DNA from: Amycolatopsis roodepoortensis
GTDB taxonomy: Bacteria > Actinomycetota > Actinomycetes > Mycobacteriales > Pseudonocardiaceae
Reading direction: 5' to 3'
Length of the DNA stretch: 64,000 nucleotides
Assembly (NCBI RefSeq): GCF_014873915.1
Contig: NZ_JADBEJ010000001.1
Span: forward strand, 124,001-188,000
The notes beneath the pieces were generated by a model that saw nothing but the letters and a program-made list of their open reading frames with translations, had not been told where the DNA came from and made no database searches. The position numbers and the translations under genes were made by a program. Below are positions 1 to 8,546 of the stretch, one piece after another. Each line of letters starts with the position of its first letter. Position 1 is the first letter of the stretch.

Positions 1-668
1 TCGCCGCCGTCCAGGTCGCCAGTGGCCCGACGCCGTTCGTGGTCGAGCGGAACGGCCAGACGCTGAACCTGACCGTCGACGTGCCGCGCGTGCAGCGGCT
101 GGTCGCCGACGGTTCCAACAACACCACGGTCAAGGACGTCGGCATGATCGGCGCCTCGCCGGTCCAGAACACCGCGCCGCCGATGCTGGCCTACGGCCCG
201 GTCGACGCGGTCGGCGCGACGTTCTCCTTCACCGGCACGATGTTCTCCGAGACCGCCAAGCGGCTGATCGAGTTCCCGTCGCGGATCCCCGCGGTGGTGG
301 ATTCCATCTTCGGCGGCGAGCGCGACCCGAACACCCCGGTCAGCGTGGTCGGCGCCAGCCGGATCGGCGGCGAGGCCGCCGAGCGCGGTCTGTGGGAGAT
401 CTTCGTGCTCCTGCTGGCGAGCCTGAACTTCTTCATCGGCGTGTTCAACCTGCTGCCGCTGCTCCCGCTCGACGGCGGGCATATCGCGGTCGTCTGGTAC
501 GAGCGGGTGCGGGACTGGTTCCGCAAGCTGCGCGGGAAGGCGGCGGGCGGGCCGGTCGACTACACGAAGCTCTCCGCGGTGACGATGGTGCTCGTCTTCA
601 TCGGCGGCGCGGTGACTCTGCTCACCGTCACCGCCGACATCGTGAACCCGGTCAAGCTGTTCCAGTGA
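1..668 (+). CDS. rip1: Site-2 zinc metalloprotease (Rip1/RseP family), 3' part
   Basis: C-terminal portion of a membrane-embedded site-2 protease; the start and the HExxH motif lie before the window. The visible frame (codons in phase with position 3) runs through a region expected to hold the PDZ-like segment. It reaches a membrane segment containing NLLPLLPLDGGH, the second zinc-site motif of the family (N-x2-P-x3-LDG), and ends with another hydrophobic helix. Family members cut anti-sigma factors within the membrane. The gene sits directly before ispG, as in mycobacteria (dxr-rip1-gcpE), which supports the assignment. The beginning of the protein cannot be judged here. Confidence 0.9.
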   Translation, partial: AAVQVASGPTPFVVERNGQTLNLTVDVPRVQRLVADGSNNTTVKDVGMIGASPVQNTAPPMLAYGPVDAVGATFSFTGTMFSETAKRLIEFPSRIPAVVDSIFGGERDPNTPVSVVGASRIGGEAAERGLWEIFVLLLASLNFFIGVFNLLPLLPLDGGHIAVVWYERVRDWFRKLRGKAAGGPVDYTKLSAVTMVLVFIGGAVTLLTVTADIVNPVKLFQ

Positions 669-773
669 CGCGGGAGGACGGCGAGAGAGCGCGCTGTCAG
701 CGTCGTTGCGCTGCCCAGGTAATGCTGCTCACCGTGACGGCTGACGTCGTGGATGTCCGCCGATCGGGGTAGG

Positions 774-779
774 TACGCT
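774..779 (+). promoter_or_regulatory. -10 element (TACGCT) for leaderless ispG
   Basis: TACGCT lies 7 nt before the GTG start of ispG and there is no convincing ribosome binding site in between. Transcription would begin at or next to the start codon. The same hexamer-to-start spacing recurs before many genes of this window. No clear -35 is visible. Confidence 0.5.
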
Positions 780-786
780 TGAGGGC

Positions 787-1938
787 GTGACTGTCGCTCT
801 TGGTATGCCAGCGCTTCCTCCTCCCGTCCTCTCCGAGCGTCGCAAGACCCGACAGCTGCAGGTCGGGCCGGTCGGCGTCGGCAGCGAGCACCCGATCTCG
901 GTGCAGTCGATGACCACCACGCTCACCTCCGACGTCAACGCGACCCTGCAGCAGATCGCCGAGCTGACCGCTGCGGGCTGTGACATCGTCCGCGTCGCGT
1001 GCCCGTCGGCGGACGACGCCGAAGCGCTGCCCGCGATCGCGAAGAAGTCGCAGATCCCGGTGATCGCCGACATCCACTTCCAGCCGAAGTACGTCTTCGC
1101 CGCGATCGAGGCGGGCTGCGCGGCGGTCCGGGTGAACCCGGGCAACATCCGCAAGTTCGACGACCAGGTCAAGGAGATCGCGCGGGCCGCGAAGGACCAC
1201 GGCACCCCGATCCGGATCGGCGTCAACGCGGGTTCGCTGGACAAGCGGATCATGGACAAGTACGGCAAGGCGACCCCGGAGGCGCTGGCCGAGTCGGCGC
1301 TGTGGGAGGCGTCGCTGTTCGCCGAGCACGACTTCTACGACGTGAAGATCTCCGTGAAGCACAACGACCCGGTGGTCATGGTGCGCGCGTACGAGATCCT
1401 CGCCGAGCAGTGCGACTACCCGCTGCACCTCGGCGTCACCGAGGCGGGCCCGGCGTTCCAGGGCACCATCAAATCGGCCGTGGCCTTCGGCGCGCTGCTG
1501 CGCCAGGGCATCGGCGACACCATCCGCGTTTCGCTCTCGGCGCCGCCGGTGGAAGAGGTCAAGGTCGGGATCCAGATCCTGCAATCTTTGAACCTCAAGG
1601 AGCGCAAGCTCGAGATCGTCTCCTGCCCCTCGTGCGGCCGCGCGCAGGTGGACGTCTACACCCTCGCCGAGCAGGTCACCGCCGGCCTGGAGGGCATGGA
1701 GGTCCCGCTGCGTGTCGCGGTCATGGGCTGCGTCGTCAACGGGCCCGGCGAGGCGCGCGAGGCCGACCTCGGCGTCGCTTCGGGCAACGGCAAGGGCCAG
1801 ATCTTCGTCAAGGGCGAGGTCATCAAGACCGTGCCCGAGCACGCGATCGTCGAGACGCTGATCGAAGAGGCCATGCGGATCGCCGAGGAGTCGGGCCAGA
1901 CGATCGGTGAGGGCGAGCCCACCGTCACCGTCGGCTGA
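787..1938 (+). CDS. ispG: 4-hydroxy-3-methylbut-2-en-1-yl diphosphate synthase
   Basis: Penultimate enzyme of the MEP isoprenoid pathway; it reduces methylerythritol cyclodiphosphate to HMBPP using a [4Fe-4S] cluster. The 383-aa length is normal for the short bacterial form. An N-terminal TIM barrel starts around the motif QSMTTT. The C-terminal cluster-binding part shows SCPSCGRAQ and a later [10 protein letters not shown], giving the conserved cysteines. The GTG start at 787 has a TACGCT hexamer 7 nt upstream, suggesting a leaderless mRNA. It follows rip1, as in the mycobacterial dxr-rip1-gcpE cluster, and is closed by a strong hairpin just after the stop. Confidence 0.97.
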   Translation: MTVALGMPALPPPVLSERRKTRQLQVGPVGVGSEHPISVQSMTTTLTSDVNATLQQIAELTAAGCDIVRVACPSADDAEALPAIAKKSQIPVIADIHFQPKYVFAAIEAGCAAVRVNPGNIRKFDDQVKEIARAAKDHGTPIRIGVNAGSLDKRIMDKYGKATPEALAESALWEASLFAEHDFYDVKISVKHNDPVVMVRAYEILAEQCDYPLHLGVTEAGPAFQGTIKSAVAFGALLRQGIGDTIRVSLSAPPVEEVKVGIQILQSLNLKERKLEIVSCPSCGRAQVDVYTLAEQVTAGLEGMEVPLRVAVMGCVVNGPGEAREADLGVASGNGKGQIFVKGEVIKTVPEHAIVETLIEEAMRIAEESGQTIGEGEPTVTVG

Positions 1939-1940
1939 CT

Positions 1941-1990
1941 GGTCGAGACCACGCCGGGAACGGACCTTTCCCGGCGTGGTGATCTCGACC
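1941..1990 (+). terminator. Hairpin terminator after ispG
   Basis: Long imperfect inverted repeat 3 nt after the ispG stop. GGTCGAGA-CCACGCCGGGAA pairs with TTCCCGGCGTGG-TGA-TCTCGACC around a short loop. No U-tract follows, as is usual for high-GC actinomycete terminators. Confidence 0.75.
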
Positions 1991-2057
1991 TGCCGAAGTT
2001 CTCTCAGCGTGTCGTGAAGCTTGCGTTCCGTTTACGCCGCTCATCTGGCACCCTGGA

Positions 2058-2915
2058 GTGGTGTTGCGGCTTGCAGGTGCACGGCTGCTCGATGATCGGG
2101 ACTATCCCGCGGTCCGTGCCGCGCTCGCCACAGACCCGGTCGGCAGCTGCATGGTCAGTGCCAGGGTGGAGACCGCGGGTCTCGACCCCTGGCGGCTCGG
2201 TGGTGAGCTCTGGGCCGCGGATTCCCGCCCCGTTCGCGCGGGCAGGCTCCAGGGGCTGTGCTTCTCCGGGCCGAACTTGATCCCCTTGCGCGGCAACGCC
2301 TCCGCTCTGCGTTCCTTCGCCGATCGAGCCCTGCGCCGTCAGCGCACCTGTTCGTCACTGGTCGGCCCGGCCGAGCAGGTTCTGGGGCTCTGGGACGAAC
2401 TCGAGCCGGAATGGGGCCCCGCCCGCGAAGTCCGGCACGACCAGCCGCTGCTGGCGCTCGACGGGATCCCGTCCGTGGCCGCCGATCCGCTGGTCCGCGC
2501 GGTACGCCCGGAGGAACTCGACCGGTATCTCCCGGCCGCGATCGCCATGTTCATCGAGGAGGTCGGCGTCGACCCGCGCAACGGTGACGGTGGCGCCGGG
2601 TATCGCGCCCGAGTCGCCGAGCTGATCGCCGGCGGCCGCGCGTTCGCCCGGTTCGAGGACGGCGAGGTCGTCTTCAAGGCCGAGATCGGCGCGATGTCCT
2701 CGACGGTCGGCCAGATCCAGGGTGTCTGGGTGCATCCGGAACGCCGCGGCGGCGGGGTCGGCACGGCCGGGACGGCGTCCGTGGTGACCAGGCTCGTGCG
2801 GGGGATGGGCCGCACGGCGAGCCTGTACGTCAACGCCTACAACAGCCCGGCGCTCGCCGCGTACCGCAAGATCGGCTTCCAGCAGGTCGGCCGGTACGCG
2901 ACGGTTCTGTTCTAG
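2058..2915 (+). CDS. GNAT acetyltransferase, DUF4081-GNAT type
   Basis: 285-aa protein with a poorly conserved N-terminal half (about 1-140) and a C-terminal GNAT fold. The acetyl-CoA binding loop resembles HPERRGGGVGTAGT, followed by LYVNAYNSPALAAYRKIGF, the typical GNAT beta5 end. It occupies the position of Rv2867c in the ispG neighbourhood of mycobacteria. The acceptor substrate is unknown. Two adjacent GTG codons (2058 and 2061) could both start the protein; no strong ribosome binding site separates them. Confidence 0.85.
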   Translation: MVLRLAGARLLDDRDYPAVRAALATDPVGSCMVSARVETAGLDPWRLGGELWAADSRPVRAGRLQGLCFSGPNLIPLRGNASALRSFADRALRRQRTCSSLVGPAEQVLGLWDELEPEWGPAREVRHDQPLLALDGIPSVAADPLVRAVRPEELDRYLPAAIAMFIEEVGVDPRNGDGGAGYRARVAELIAGGRAFARFEDGEVVFKAEIGAMSSTVGQIQGVWVHPERRGGGVGTAGTASVVTRLVRGMGRTASLYVNAYNSPALAAYRKIGFQQVGRYATVLF

Positions 2916-2964
2916 GCCGTGTCGCGTCCGGCCGGGAAGGGCCGGGGCTGGCAGGATCCGAAGC

Positions 2965-4770
2965 ATGCCTGCAGGTCGTCGTGTCGCCGTCGTCGTGCTC
3001 GCGGGGGTGGTGGGCCTCTCGGCCGCCGGATGCGGCCTCTTCGCCGATTCCGGTCCTGAAGACGCCATCTCGGGCTTCCTCGGCGGTCTCTCCTCCGGCG
3101 ACGTCGCCGCCGCGGCCTCGTTCACCGATTCGCCGGAGGCCGCGCGCGCGTCGCTGGAGATGGCCCGGAAAGCGCTTTCGCCCGAGTCGATCGCCGTGGT
3201 GGACAAGCAGGTCCAGCATGCGTCCGGGGCGGACAACGGGACGGCGACCTACCAGCTCACCTGGAAGCTGCCGCGCGGCCGGACCTGGACGTACAAGGCC
3301 GACGCGCAGGTCCATTCCACGCAGGACGGCTGGAAGGTGCGCTGGTTGCCGACGGCGCTCCATCCGCAGCTGGCCGCGCAGCAGAGCATCGCGCTGAAGG
3401 CCGATCCGCCGGATCTCGCGCCGGTGCTGGATCGCGACGGGATGCCGTTGCTGCGTCCGCAGACGGTCGTCAGCGTGGTGCTCGACCCGGCGAAGGCCGG
3501 CGATCTGGTGGCCGTCACCGACAAACTCGGCGCGGCGCTCAACCGGTTCGAGGCGTCGGTGACCGGTCAGTCGATCCGCGACGGGGTGAAGACGCTCAAG
3601 CCCGGCTCGGGCTATCCGGTGGTGAGCCTGCGGGCGAACAGCTACCAAGAGGTGAGGCCCGAGATCTACGACCTGCCGGGCGTGCGGTTCAGCCAGCAGG
3701 AAAGGCTGCTGCCCGACGACAAGAACTTCGGCAAGCAGGTGCTGCCCGCGGTGCGGTCGCTCGTCGAGGACCAGGTGGAGGGCTCGGCGGGCTGGCGCGT
3801 CGTCACGCTCGACACGGGCGGCGGCGAGATCACCGATCTGCACTCCGAGAACCCCAAGCCCGCGCCCGCCGTCGTCAGCACGCTCAGCGTGAAGGCGCAG
3901 GGTTCGGCGGAGCGGGCGCTCGCCCCGGTCCCGACGGCCTCCGCGCTGGTCGCGATCCAGCCGTCGACCGGTGAACTGCTGGCGGTGGCGCAGAACGCCG
4001 CAGCCGACCCGCAGGGCGCGATCTCGCTCACCGGCCGGTTCCCGCCGGGCTCCACGTTCAAGATGGCCACCGCCGTCGCGGGGCTGACCGCGGGTTCGGT
4101 GCGGGCGGACAGTCCCGTCGACTGCCCCGGCACGGCCACGTTCGAGAACCGGACGGTGCCGAACGAGGGCAAGTTCGCGCTCGGCGTCGTCCCGCTGTCC
4201 ACGGCGTTCGCCAAGTCCTGCAACACGACGTTCGCGAAACTCGCGACCGATCTGCCGCCCGCCGCGCTGACCGACGCCGCGCGTGACCTCGGCATCGGCG
4301 CCGACTTCGTGATCCCCGGCCTGACCACGATCACCGGTTCGGCCCCGCCGGCGAACACCGTCGCGCAGCGGGCGGAGAACGGGTTCGGCCAGGGGACCGT
4401 CGTGACGAGCCCGTTCGGGCTGGCGGTCGCCACCGCGACGGTCCAGTCCGGCAAGGTCCCGGTGCCGACGCTGGTGCGGGGGATGGCCACGACGTCGTCC
4501 GGACTCGGCAAGCCGATCAAGCCGGAGGTGCTCGACGCGCTGCGCGGGATGATGCGCGAAGTCGTCACCGACGGCACGGCGACGCTGCTCAAACCCTTGG
4601 CGGACGTCCGCGGCAAGACAGGGACGGCACAGTTCGGCGACGGCACGCGTTCGCACGGCTGGTTCGTCGGCTACACCGGAGACCTGGCCTTCGCGGTGCT
4701 GACGACCGACGCGGGAACGTCCAGGCCCGCGGTCGAGGCCGCCCAGCGCTTCCTGACGGGGCTCGGCTAG
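2965..4770 (+). CDS. Penicillin-binding lipoprotein (class B transpeptidase)
   Basis: 601-aa peptidoglycan DD-transpeptidase. The N-terminus is a lipoprotein signal with lipobox LSAAGC (Cys about residue 23), so the enzyme should be tethered to the outer membrane face by lipid rather than by a helix. An NTF2-like MecA_N-type domain (about 30-150) precedes the dimerisation region and the transpeptidase domain (about 325-600). Catalytic motifs are S363-T-F-K, S418-C-N and K551-T-G. The MecA_N-type domain and its place between a GNAT gene and map match Rv2864c. The ATG start is 7 nt after a CAGGAT hexamer, compatible with leaderless transcription. The first two motifs use the usual SxxK and SxN patterns, so it is predicted to be active. 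Confidence 0.94.
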   Translation: MPAGRRVAVVVLAGVVGLSAAGCGLFADSGPEDAISGFLGGLSSGDVAAAASFTDSPEAARASLEMARKALSPESIAVVDKQVQHASGADNGTATYQLTWKLPRGRTWTYKADAQVHSTQDGWKVRWLPTALHPQLAAQQSIALKADPPDLAPVLDRDGMPLLRPQTVVSVVLDPAKAGDLVAVTDKLGAALNRFEASVTGQSIRDGVKTLKPGSGYPVVSLRANSYQEVRPEIYDLPGVRFSQQERLLPDDKNFGKQVLPAVRSLVEDQVEGSAGWRVVTLDTGGGEITDLHSENPKPAPAVVSTLSVKAQGSAERALAPVPTASALVAIQPSTGELLAVAQNAAADPQGAISLTGRFPPGSTFKMATAVAGLTAGSVRADSPVDCPGTATFENRTVPNEGKFALGVVPLSTAFAKSCNTTFAKLATDLPPAALTDAARDLGIGADFVIPGLTTITGSAPPANTVAQRAENGFGQGTVVTSPFGLAVATATVQSGKVPVPTLVRGMATTSSGLGKPIKPEVLDALRGMMREVVTDGTATLLKPLADVRGKTGTAQFGDGTRSHGWFVGYTGDLAFAVLTTDAGTSRPAVEAAQRFLTGLG

Positions 4771-4793
4771 CCGTCAGGTCGTAGGCTGGTCCC

Positions 4794-5651
4794 ATGTCCG
4801 TTCGCTCCCCCTTGAAGCCCGGTGTCCAGACGCCGCGGCGAGTCGTCCCCGCCAGCATCGCCCGTCCCGAGTACGTCGACCGGCCGGCGCCGAAACGCGA
4901 CACGGGCAACGGGGTCCGCACACCCGAGGTCATCGAGGCGATGCGGGTCGCGGGCCGGATCGCGGCGCAGGCGCTCGAGGAGGGCGGCAAGGCCGTCAAA
5001 CCCGGTGCGACCACCGACGACATCGACAAGGTGATCCACGAGTTCCTGCTGGACAACAACGCGTACCCGTCGACGCTGGGCTACCGCGCGTTCCCGAAGT
5101 CGTGCTGCACCTCGCTGAACGAGGTGATCTGCCACGGCATCCCGGACTCGACGGTGATCGAGGACGGCGACATCTGCAACATCGACGTCACCGCGTTCAT
5201 CGGCGGCGTCCACGGCGACACCAACGCGACGTTCCTGGCGGGTGACGTCTCCGAGGAGGCGCGGCTGCTGGTCGAGCGCACGCGCGAGGCGACGATGCGC
5301 GCCATCAAGGCCGTCCGCCCCGGCAGGCAGCTCAACGTGATCGGCCGCGTCATCGAGTCCTACGCGAAGCGGTTCGGCTACGGCGTCGTGCGCGACTTCA
5401 CCGGCCACGGCGTCGGCCCGGCGTTCCACACCCCGCCGACCGTGCTGCACTACGAGGAGCCGTCGGTCGACACGGTGATCGAGCAGGGCATGACCTTCAC
5501 GATCGAGCCGATGATCACCCTCGGCACGATCGACTACGACATCTGGGCCGACGACTGGACCGTCACCACCAAGGACAAGAAGTGGACGGCGCAGTTCGAG
5601 CACACCCTCGTGGTGACCGAGGACGGCGCCGAGATCCTCACGCTGCCCTGA
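4794..5651 (+). CDS. map: Methionine aminopeptidase, type I
   Basis: Removes the initiator methionine from nascent proteins with a dinuclear metal centre. The 285-aa length includes an N-terminal extension of about 35 aa typical of mycobacterial MapB. Conserved segments include [14 protein letters not shown], the metal ligands in [24 protein letters not shown] with the catalytic His, and FTIEPM and EHT for the two Glu ligands. TAGGCT lies 6 nt before the ATG, so the gene is probably leaderless. It closes the ispG-PBP block and is followed by a 57-bp perfect hairpin. Confidence 0.96.
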   Translation: MSVRSPLKPGVQTPRRVVPASIARPEYVDRPAPKRDTGNGVRTPEVIEAMRVAGRIAAQALEEGGKAVKPGATTDDIDKVIHEFLLDNNAYPSTLGYRAFPKSCCTSLNEVICHGIPDSTVIEDGDICNIDVTAFIGGVHGDTNATFLAGDVSEEARLLVERTREATMRAIKAVRPGRQLNVIGRVIESYAKRFGYGVVRDFTGHGVGPAFHTPPTVLHYEEPSVDTVIEQGMTFTIEPMITLGTIDYDIWADDWTVTTKDKKWTAQFEHTLVVTEDGAEILTLP

Positions 5652-5660
5652 GCGGCCCGC

Positions 5661-5717
5661 AGCGCGTGAAGGCCCCCTTCCCTCGGCTCAGCCGAAGGAA
5701 GGGGGCCTTCACGCGCT
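5661..5717. repeat. Family A hairpin repeat between map and the GntR gene
   Basis: Perfect 21-bp stem (AGCGCGTGAAGGCCCCCTTC and its complement) around a 15-nt centre. It lies between the convergent ends of map and the GntR gene and could terminate both. The core GTGAAGGCCCCCTTC recurs at 24183, 56807, 56863 and 60910. Confidence 0.85.
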
Positions 5718-5723
5718 GAAGGG

Positions 5724-6413
5724 TCAGCTCTCGTCCTGCTCCACGCGGGCCAGGAGTTCGTCCAGGAAACCGCACGCCTCGCTGGCGGCCCGGTCGGCGT
5801 CCTGGTCGGCGATGGCCTCGGCGAGGCCTTCATGCCCTATCTCCGGCAGGTACTCGCGCCCCGGCGTCACGTTCGAGGTGGCGGCCACGCTGGCCGTGAT
5901 CACCTCGGTGAGCCCGCGGTACATCTCGGTCAGCAGCGTGTTATGTCCACTTTGGACGACGGCGAAGTGGAATTCCGCGTCGAGCCGGGCGAACTCCTCC
6001 CAATGGCCCTCGCGCAGCTCGGCGTTGCGGCGTTCGAGCAGCGCCTTGAGCTCGGCGACCTCCTCGTCGGTCCGCGCGGCGGCCGCGAGCCGGGCGCCTT
6101 CGACCTCGAGGATGCGCCGCACCTGCAGCACCTCGCGCAGTTCCGAACCGCACAACCGCCGGATCGCGCCCGAGACCTCGCTCGTCGCCCGCACGTAGGT
6201 CCCGTCGCCCTGCCGGACCTCGAGCAGCCCCGTGTGCGCGAGCGCCCGGACGGCCTCGCGGACGGTGTTGCGCCCGACGCCGAGCTGTCCTGCCAGCTCC
6301 GGTTCGGTCGGAATCCGCTGACCGATGGGCCATTCTCCCTGCGTGACGGCGTCACGCAGCTGCTCGATGACCTGATCGACCAGGCCGGCACGGCGCGTGG
6401 TGGCCAATGGCAC
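5724..6413 (-). CDS. GntR/FadR-family transcriptional regulator
   Basis: 229-aa repressor-type protein. The N-terminal winged helix-turn-helix (about 10-75) carries PTEPELAGQLGVGRNTVREA, the classic GntR motif. A C-terminal all-helical FCD ligand domain (about 85-220) contains conserved His and Asp positions such as LDAEFHFAVVQSGHN that usually hold a metal or small acid. It is divergent from an MFS exporter gene, with the inverted repeat GTAT-GTG-ATAC between them, so it most likely controls that exporter and itself. The start is GTG at 6413 with AAGGGA about 10 nt upstream. The effector is unknown. Confidence 0.92.
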   Translation of the reverse strand: MPLATTRRAGLVDQVIEQLRDAVTQGEWPIGQRIPTEPELAGQLGVGRNTVREAVRALAHTGLLEVRQGDGTYVRATSEVSGAIRRLCGSELREVLQVRRILEVEGARLAAAARTDEEVAELKALLERRNAELREGHWEEFARLDAEFHFAVVQSGHNTLLTEMYRGLTEVITASVAATSNVTPGREYLPEIGHEGLAEAIADQDADRAASEACGFLDELLARVEQDES

Positions 6414-6442
6414 AGCGTTGTCCCTTCATCCAATCATCCTAT

Positions 6443-6453
6443 GTATGTGATAC
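6443..6453. promoter_or_regulatory. Likely GntR operator GTAT-GTG-ATAC
   Basis: Perfect 4+4 inverted repeat with a 3-nt spacer in the gap between the GntR gene and the MFS gene. It overlaps the putative -10 (GATACT, 6449-6454) of the MFS gene, a repression arrangement. Size and spacing suit a FadR-type operator. Confidence 0.5.
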
Positions 6454-6461
6454 TAGCCGAC

Positions 6462-7709
6462 GTGCGTGTCGACTCTCGAGAATCCGTGGCCCCGTTCGAC
6501 GAAAGCCTTGAACTCGAAGGCTCGATCGAAACGGAGTGGCGGCCGGGAGTGATCACCGGCGGCGTGCTGCTCGGTGTCGCGGTGATCCTGGTGGCGCTCA
6601 ACCTGCGCCCCGCGATCACCAGTGTCGGGCCCATGCTCGGCGAGATGCGCGACGACCTCGGCGCCACGGCGACCTGGGCCGGCGTGCTCACCACGCTCCC
6701 CGGCCTCTGTTTCGCCGCCGCCGGTCTCGCCGCGCCCCTGCTTGCCCGCCGGTTCGGCATCGGCGCGGCCATCGCCTCCGCGCTTTCGGTGCTGGCCGTC
6801 GGCCTGGTGCTGCGCGTGCTCGACGGACCGTACGTCGTGCTCGGGGGGACCCTGGTGGCCACGGCGGGAATCGCACTGGCGAACGTACTGATCCCGGTCG
6901 TCATCAAGGACTCCTTCCCGGCACGTGTCGGCATGATGACCGGCGTGTACACCGCCGCTCTGCAGGGCGGTGGCGCCCTGGGGTCCGCGCTCACCCCTCC
7001 CTTGGAGAACGCGTTCGGCGGCTGGCGCCAAGGTCTCGGCGCCTGGTCGGTACTGGCGGTGCTCGCACTCCTCGTCTGGATTCTCGCAGCCCGCGGTGCG
7101 GGACGTGCGCCCGTTGCCGAGGCAGGCAAGCAGGGTAGCGGGCGATCGCTCCTGCGTAGCCCCCTTGCGTGGATGGTCACGCTCTTCTTCGGGACTCAGG
7201 CCTTTTTGGCCTACGTCGTGATGGGCTGGCTGCCGGAGGTGATGATCGACGCGGGGGTGAGCAAGGGTGATTCCGGCCTGCTGCTCGGCCTGATCTCGCT
7301 CATCGCCGTCCCGATCAGTCTCGTGGTCGCGCCGATGGCCGCGCGGCACAAGAGCCAGAGCCCGTGGATCGTCGGGCTGGGCGTTCCCGGTTTCGCCGGC
7401 ATGGTCGGCATGATGGTCGCTCCCGCCGCCTCGCCGCTGCTCTGGTGCCTCCTCATCGGGCTCGGGATGAGCGTCTTCTCGCTCGCGCTGACGGTGATCG
7501 CGCTGCGGGCGCGCACCGGCGAGGACACCGCGCGGCTGTCGGGGATGGCGCAGGGCATCGGCTACCTGATGGCCGCCGTCGGGCCCTTCCTCTTCGGGCT
7601 GCTTCACGACCTCACCCACGGCTGGACCGTTCCCTGGATCATGATGCTCGCCGTCTTCGCCGCGCAGATGACCTTCGGTGCCTTGGCCGGTCGCCGCCGC
7701 TTCGTCTGA
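6462..7709 (+). CDS. MFS transporter, CynX/NimT-like
   Basis: About 415-aa integral membrane protein with roughly 12 hydrophobic segments. The first segment ends in ALNLRPAITSVGP, characteristic of the CynX/NimT (cyanate, 2-nitroimidazole) branch of the major facilitator superfamily. It should act as a small-anion or drug porter in the cytoplasmic membrane. GTG at 6462 is preferred because GATACT lies 7 nt before it and the operator overlaps that element. An in-frame ATG at 6441 would put the operator inside the coding region. Its probable regulator is the divergent GntR gene. The substrate cannot be deduced. Confidence 0.88.
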   Translation: MRVDSRESVAPFDESLELEGSIETEWRPGVITGGVLLGVAVILVALNLRPAITSVGPMLGEMRDDLGATATWAGVLTTLPGLCFAAAGLAAPLLARRFGIGAAIASALSVLAVGLVLRVLDGPYVVLGGTLVATAGIALANVLIPVVIKDSFPARVGMMTGVYTAALQGGGALGSALTPPLENAFGGWRQGLGAWSVLAVLALLVWILAARGAGRAPVAEAGKQGSGRSLLRSPLAWMVTLFFGTQAFLAYVVMGWLPEVMIDAGVSKGDSGLLLGLISLIAVPISLVVAPMAARHKSQSPWIVGLGVPGFAGMVGMMVAPAASPLLWCLLIGLGMSVFSLALTVIALRARTGEDTARLSGMAQGIGYLMAAVGPFLFGLLHDLTHGWTVPWIMMLAVFAAQMTFGALAGRRRFV

Positions 7710-7777
7710 ACGCGTTCAAAAACATCTTGACCCCACCGGGGGCGGAGCCATAGCCTGAGCGAGTTGAACCTGTTCAA
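7707..7777 (+). promoter_or_regulatory. Promoter flanked by two TGAAC-NN-GTTCA operators
   Basis: TTGACC (7727-7732), 18 nt, TAGCCT (7751-7756) form a good promoter. On either side lie two near-identical palindromes: TGAACGCGTTCA at 7707-7718, overlapping the MFS stop codon, and TTGAACCTGTTCAA at 7764-7777. Both are followed by AAAAC. Paired dimer sites 57 bp apart suggest tight repression, probably by a TetR-type protein encoded elsewhere. Confidence 0.6.
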
Positions 7778-7802
7778 AAACTCGGTCCTGGGGGTCGGCG
7801 TG

Positions 7803-8276
7803 ATGGAGGGACTGGCGTACGGCTCGGCTTTGGCGTGTTTTGCCGCGGTGTGTGTCGCCGTGGCGCCGGAACGGCCCGCGGCGGTGGGTTCGCCGCACGA
7901 GTTCTACCGCGCCGTCGACCGGGTGTGCGTGCGGGTGTGGAAGGACAGCGGCGCCGATATCGAGCGCTACTGGCCGGATCCGGAGGGGGACGCCGCGACG
8001 GAGCTGCGCAAGTGGCAGCACTACGTCGCGACGCGGGTGGACGACGCCAAGGACGTCCTCAAGGGGGCGACGGGGGTCCGCGCGGTGCCGGGAGGGGCGG
8101 CGTCCGCGCGGGAGGAGTTCTTGGCGGCGATCCGCCGGTACGTCGAGGCGGGCGAGCGGTTCTCGGGGGAGGGGGCCCGCTCGGCCGTCTTGATGGGCGC
8201 CTCGGACGTCGAGAGGGACGCGGTGAGCGCGCTCGCGGCGCGGAACGGGGCCCGGGCCTGCGACCGCGTCGTTTGA
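7803..8276 (+). CDS. Small protein of unknown function with hydrophobic N-terminus
   Basis: About 157 aa, not recognised as a family. The first 20 residues (MEGLAYGSALACFAAVCVAV) are hydrophobic and could be a signal or anchor, although no basic n-region precedes them. The remainder is charged and helical, with few cysteines. ATG at 7803 has a GGGGGT stretch about 8 nt upstream. An alternative TTG at 7764 lies inside the operator palindrome and is less likely. It is transcribed from the operator-flanked promoter at 7727-7756, so it is probably inducible. Confidence 0.6.
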   Translation: MEGLAYGSALACFAAVCVAVAPERPAAVGSPHEFYRAVDRVCVRVWKDSGADIERYWPDPEGDAATELRKWQHYVATRVDDAKDVLKGATGVRAVPGGAASAREEFLAAIRRYVEAGERFSGEGARSAVLMGASDVERDAVSALAARNGARACDRVV

Positions 8277-8323
8277 CCGCGTCTAGTCCTCTAAATGCGG
8301 AGGGTTAAGGCGCAGGCGGGCAG

Positions 8324-8376
8324 GTTGCGAAAGCCACTTTCGCAACCTTCAAGGTTGCGAAAGTGGCTTTCGCAAC
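8324..8376. repeat. Family B double-palindrome repeat, copy 1
   Basis: Each arm is itself palindromic (TTGCGAAAG-CCA-CTTTCGCAA), and the two arms are inverted copies of each other around a short centre. The element could form one long hairpin or two small ones. It lies in the 270-bp non-coding gap between the small protein and mycothione reductase. Confidence 0.85.
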
Positions 8377-8435
8377 GTCAGTGGAGCCGTAGCGCGTCGC
8401 TGATGTGCCCCCTGGAGAACCCTGCGGTCGAGACG

Positions 8436-8490
8436 TGTCGCGAAAGCCACTTTCGCGACGTCTGATGTCCTGAAAGTGGCTTTCGCGACA
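8436..8490. repeat. Family B double-palindrome repeat, copy 2 (GTCGCG variant)
   Basis: Same design as the copy at 8324, with arms beginning TGTCGCGAAAGCC. One half-arm is degenerate (CCTGAAAG). It lies 57 bp before the stop of mycothione reductase. Nothing else was seen in this gap. Confidence 0.8.
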
Positions 8491-8546
8491 TGGCCACCGA
8501 TCGGGCCGGGACGAGCCGCATTCAGAGGGCCAAATGCGACCGGGGG

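Noticed and set aside
2830..4656. A 608-codon frame opposite the penicillin-binding protein gene
   Set aside because: Arg/His-rich low-complexity product, no recognisable motif, fully antisense to a gene with a complete active site.
5832..6461. Upstream extension of the MFS gene
   Set aside because: The frame is open but antisense to the GntR gene and would put about 210 non-membrane residues before the first helix.
8324..8490. Spaced repeats considered as a CRISPR array
   Set aside because: The units are long palindromes, only two or so per site, without regular unique spacers or nearby cas genes.
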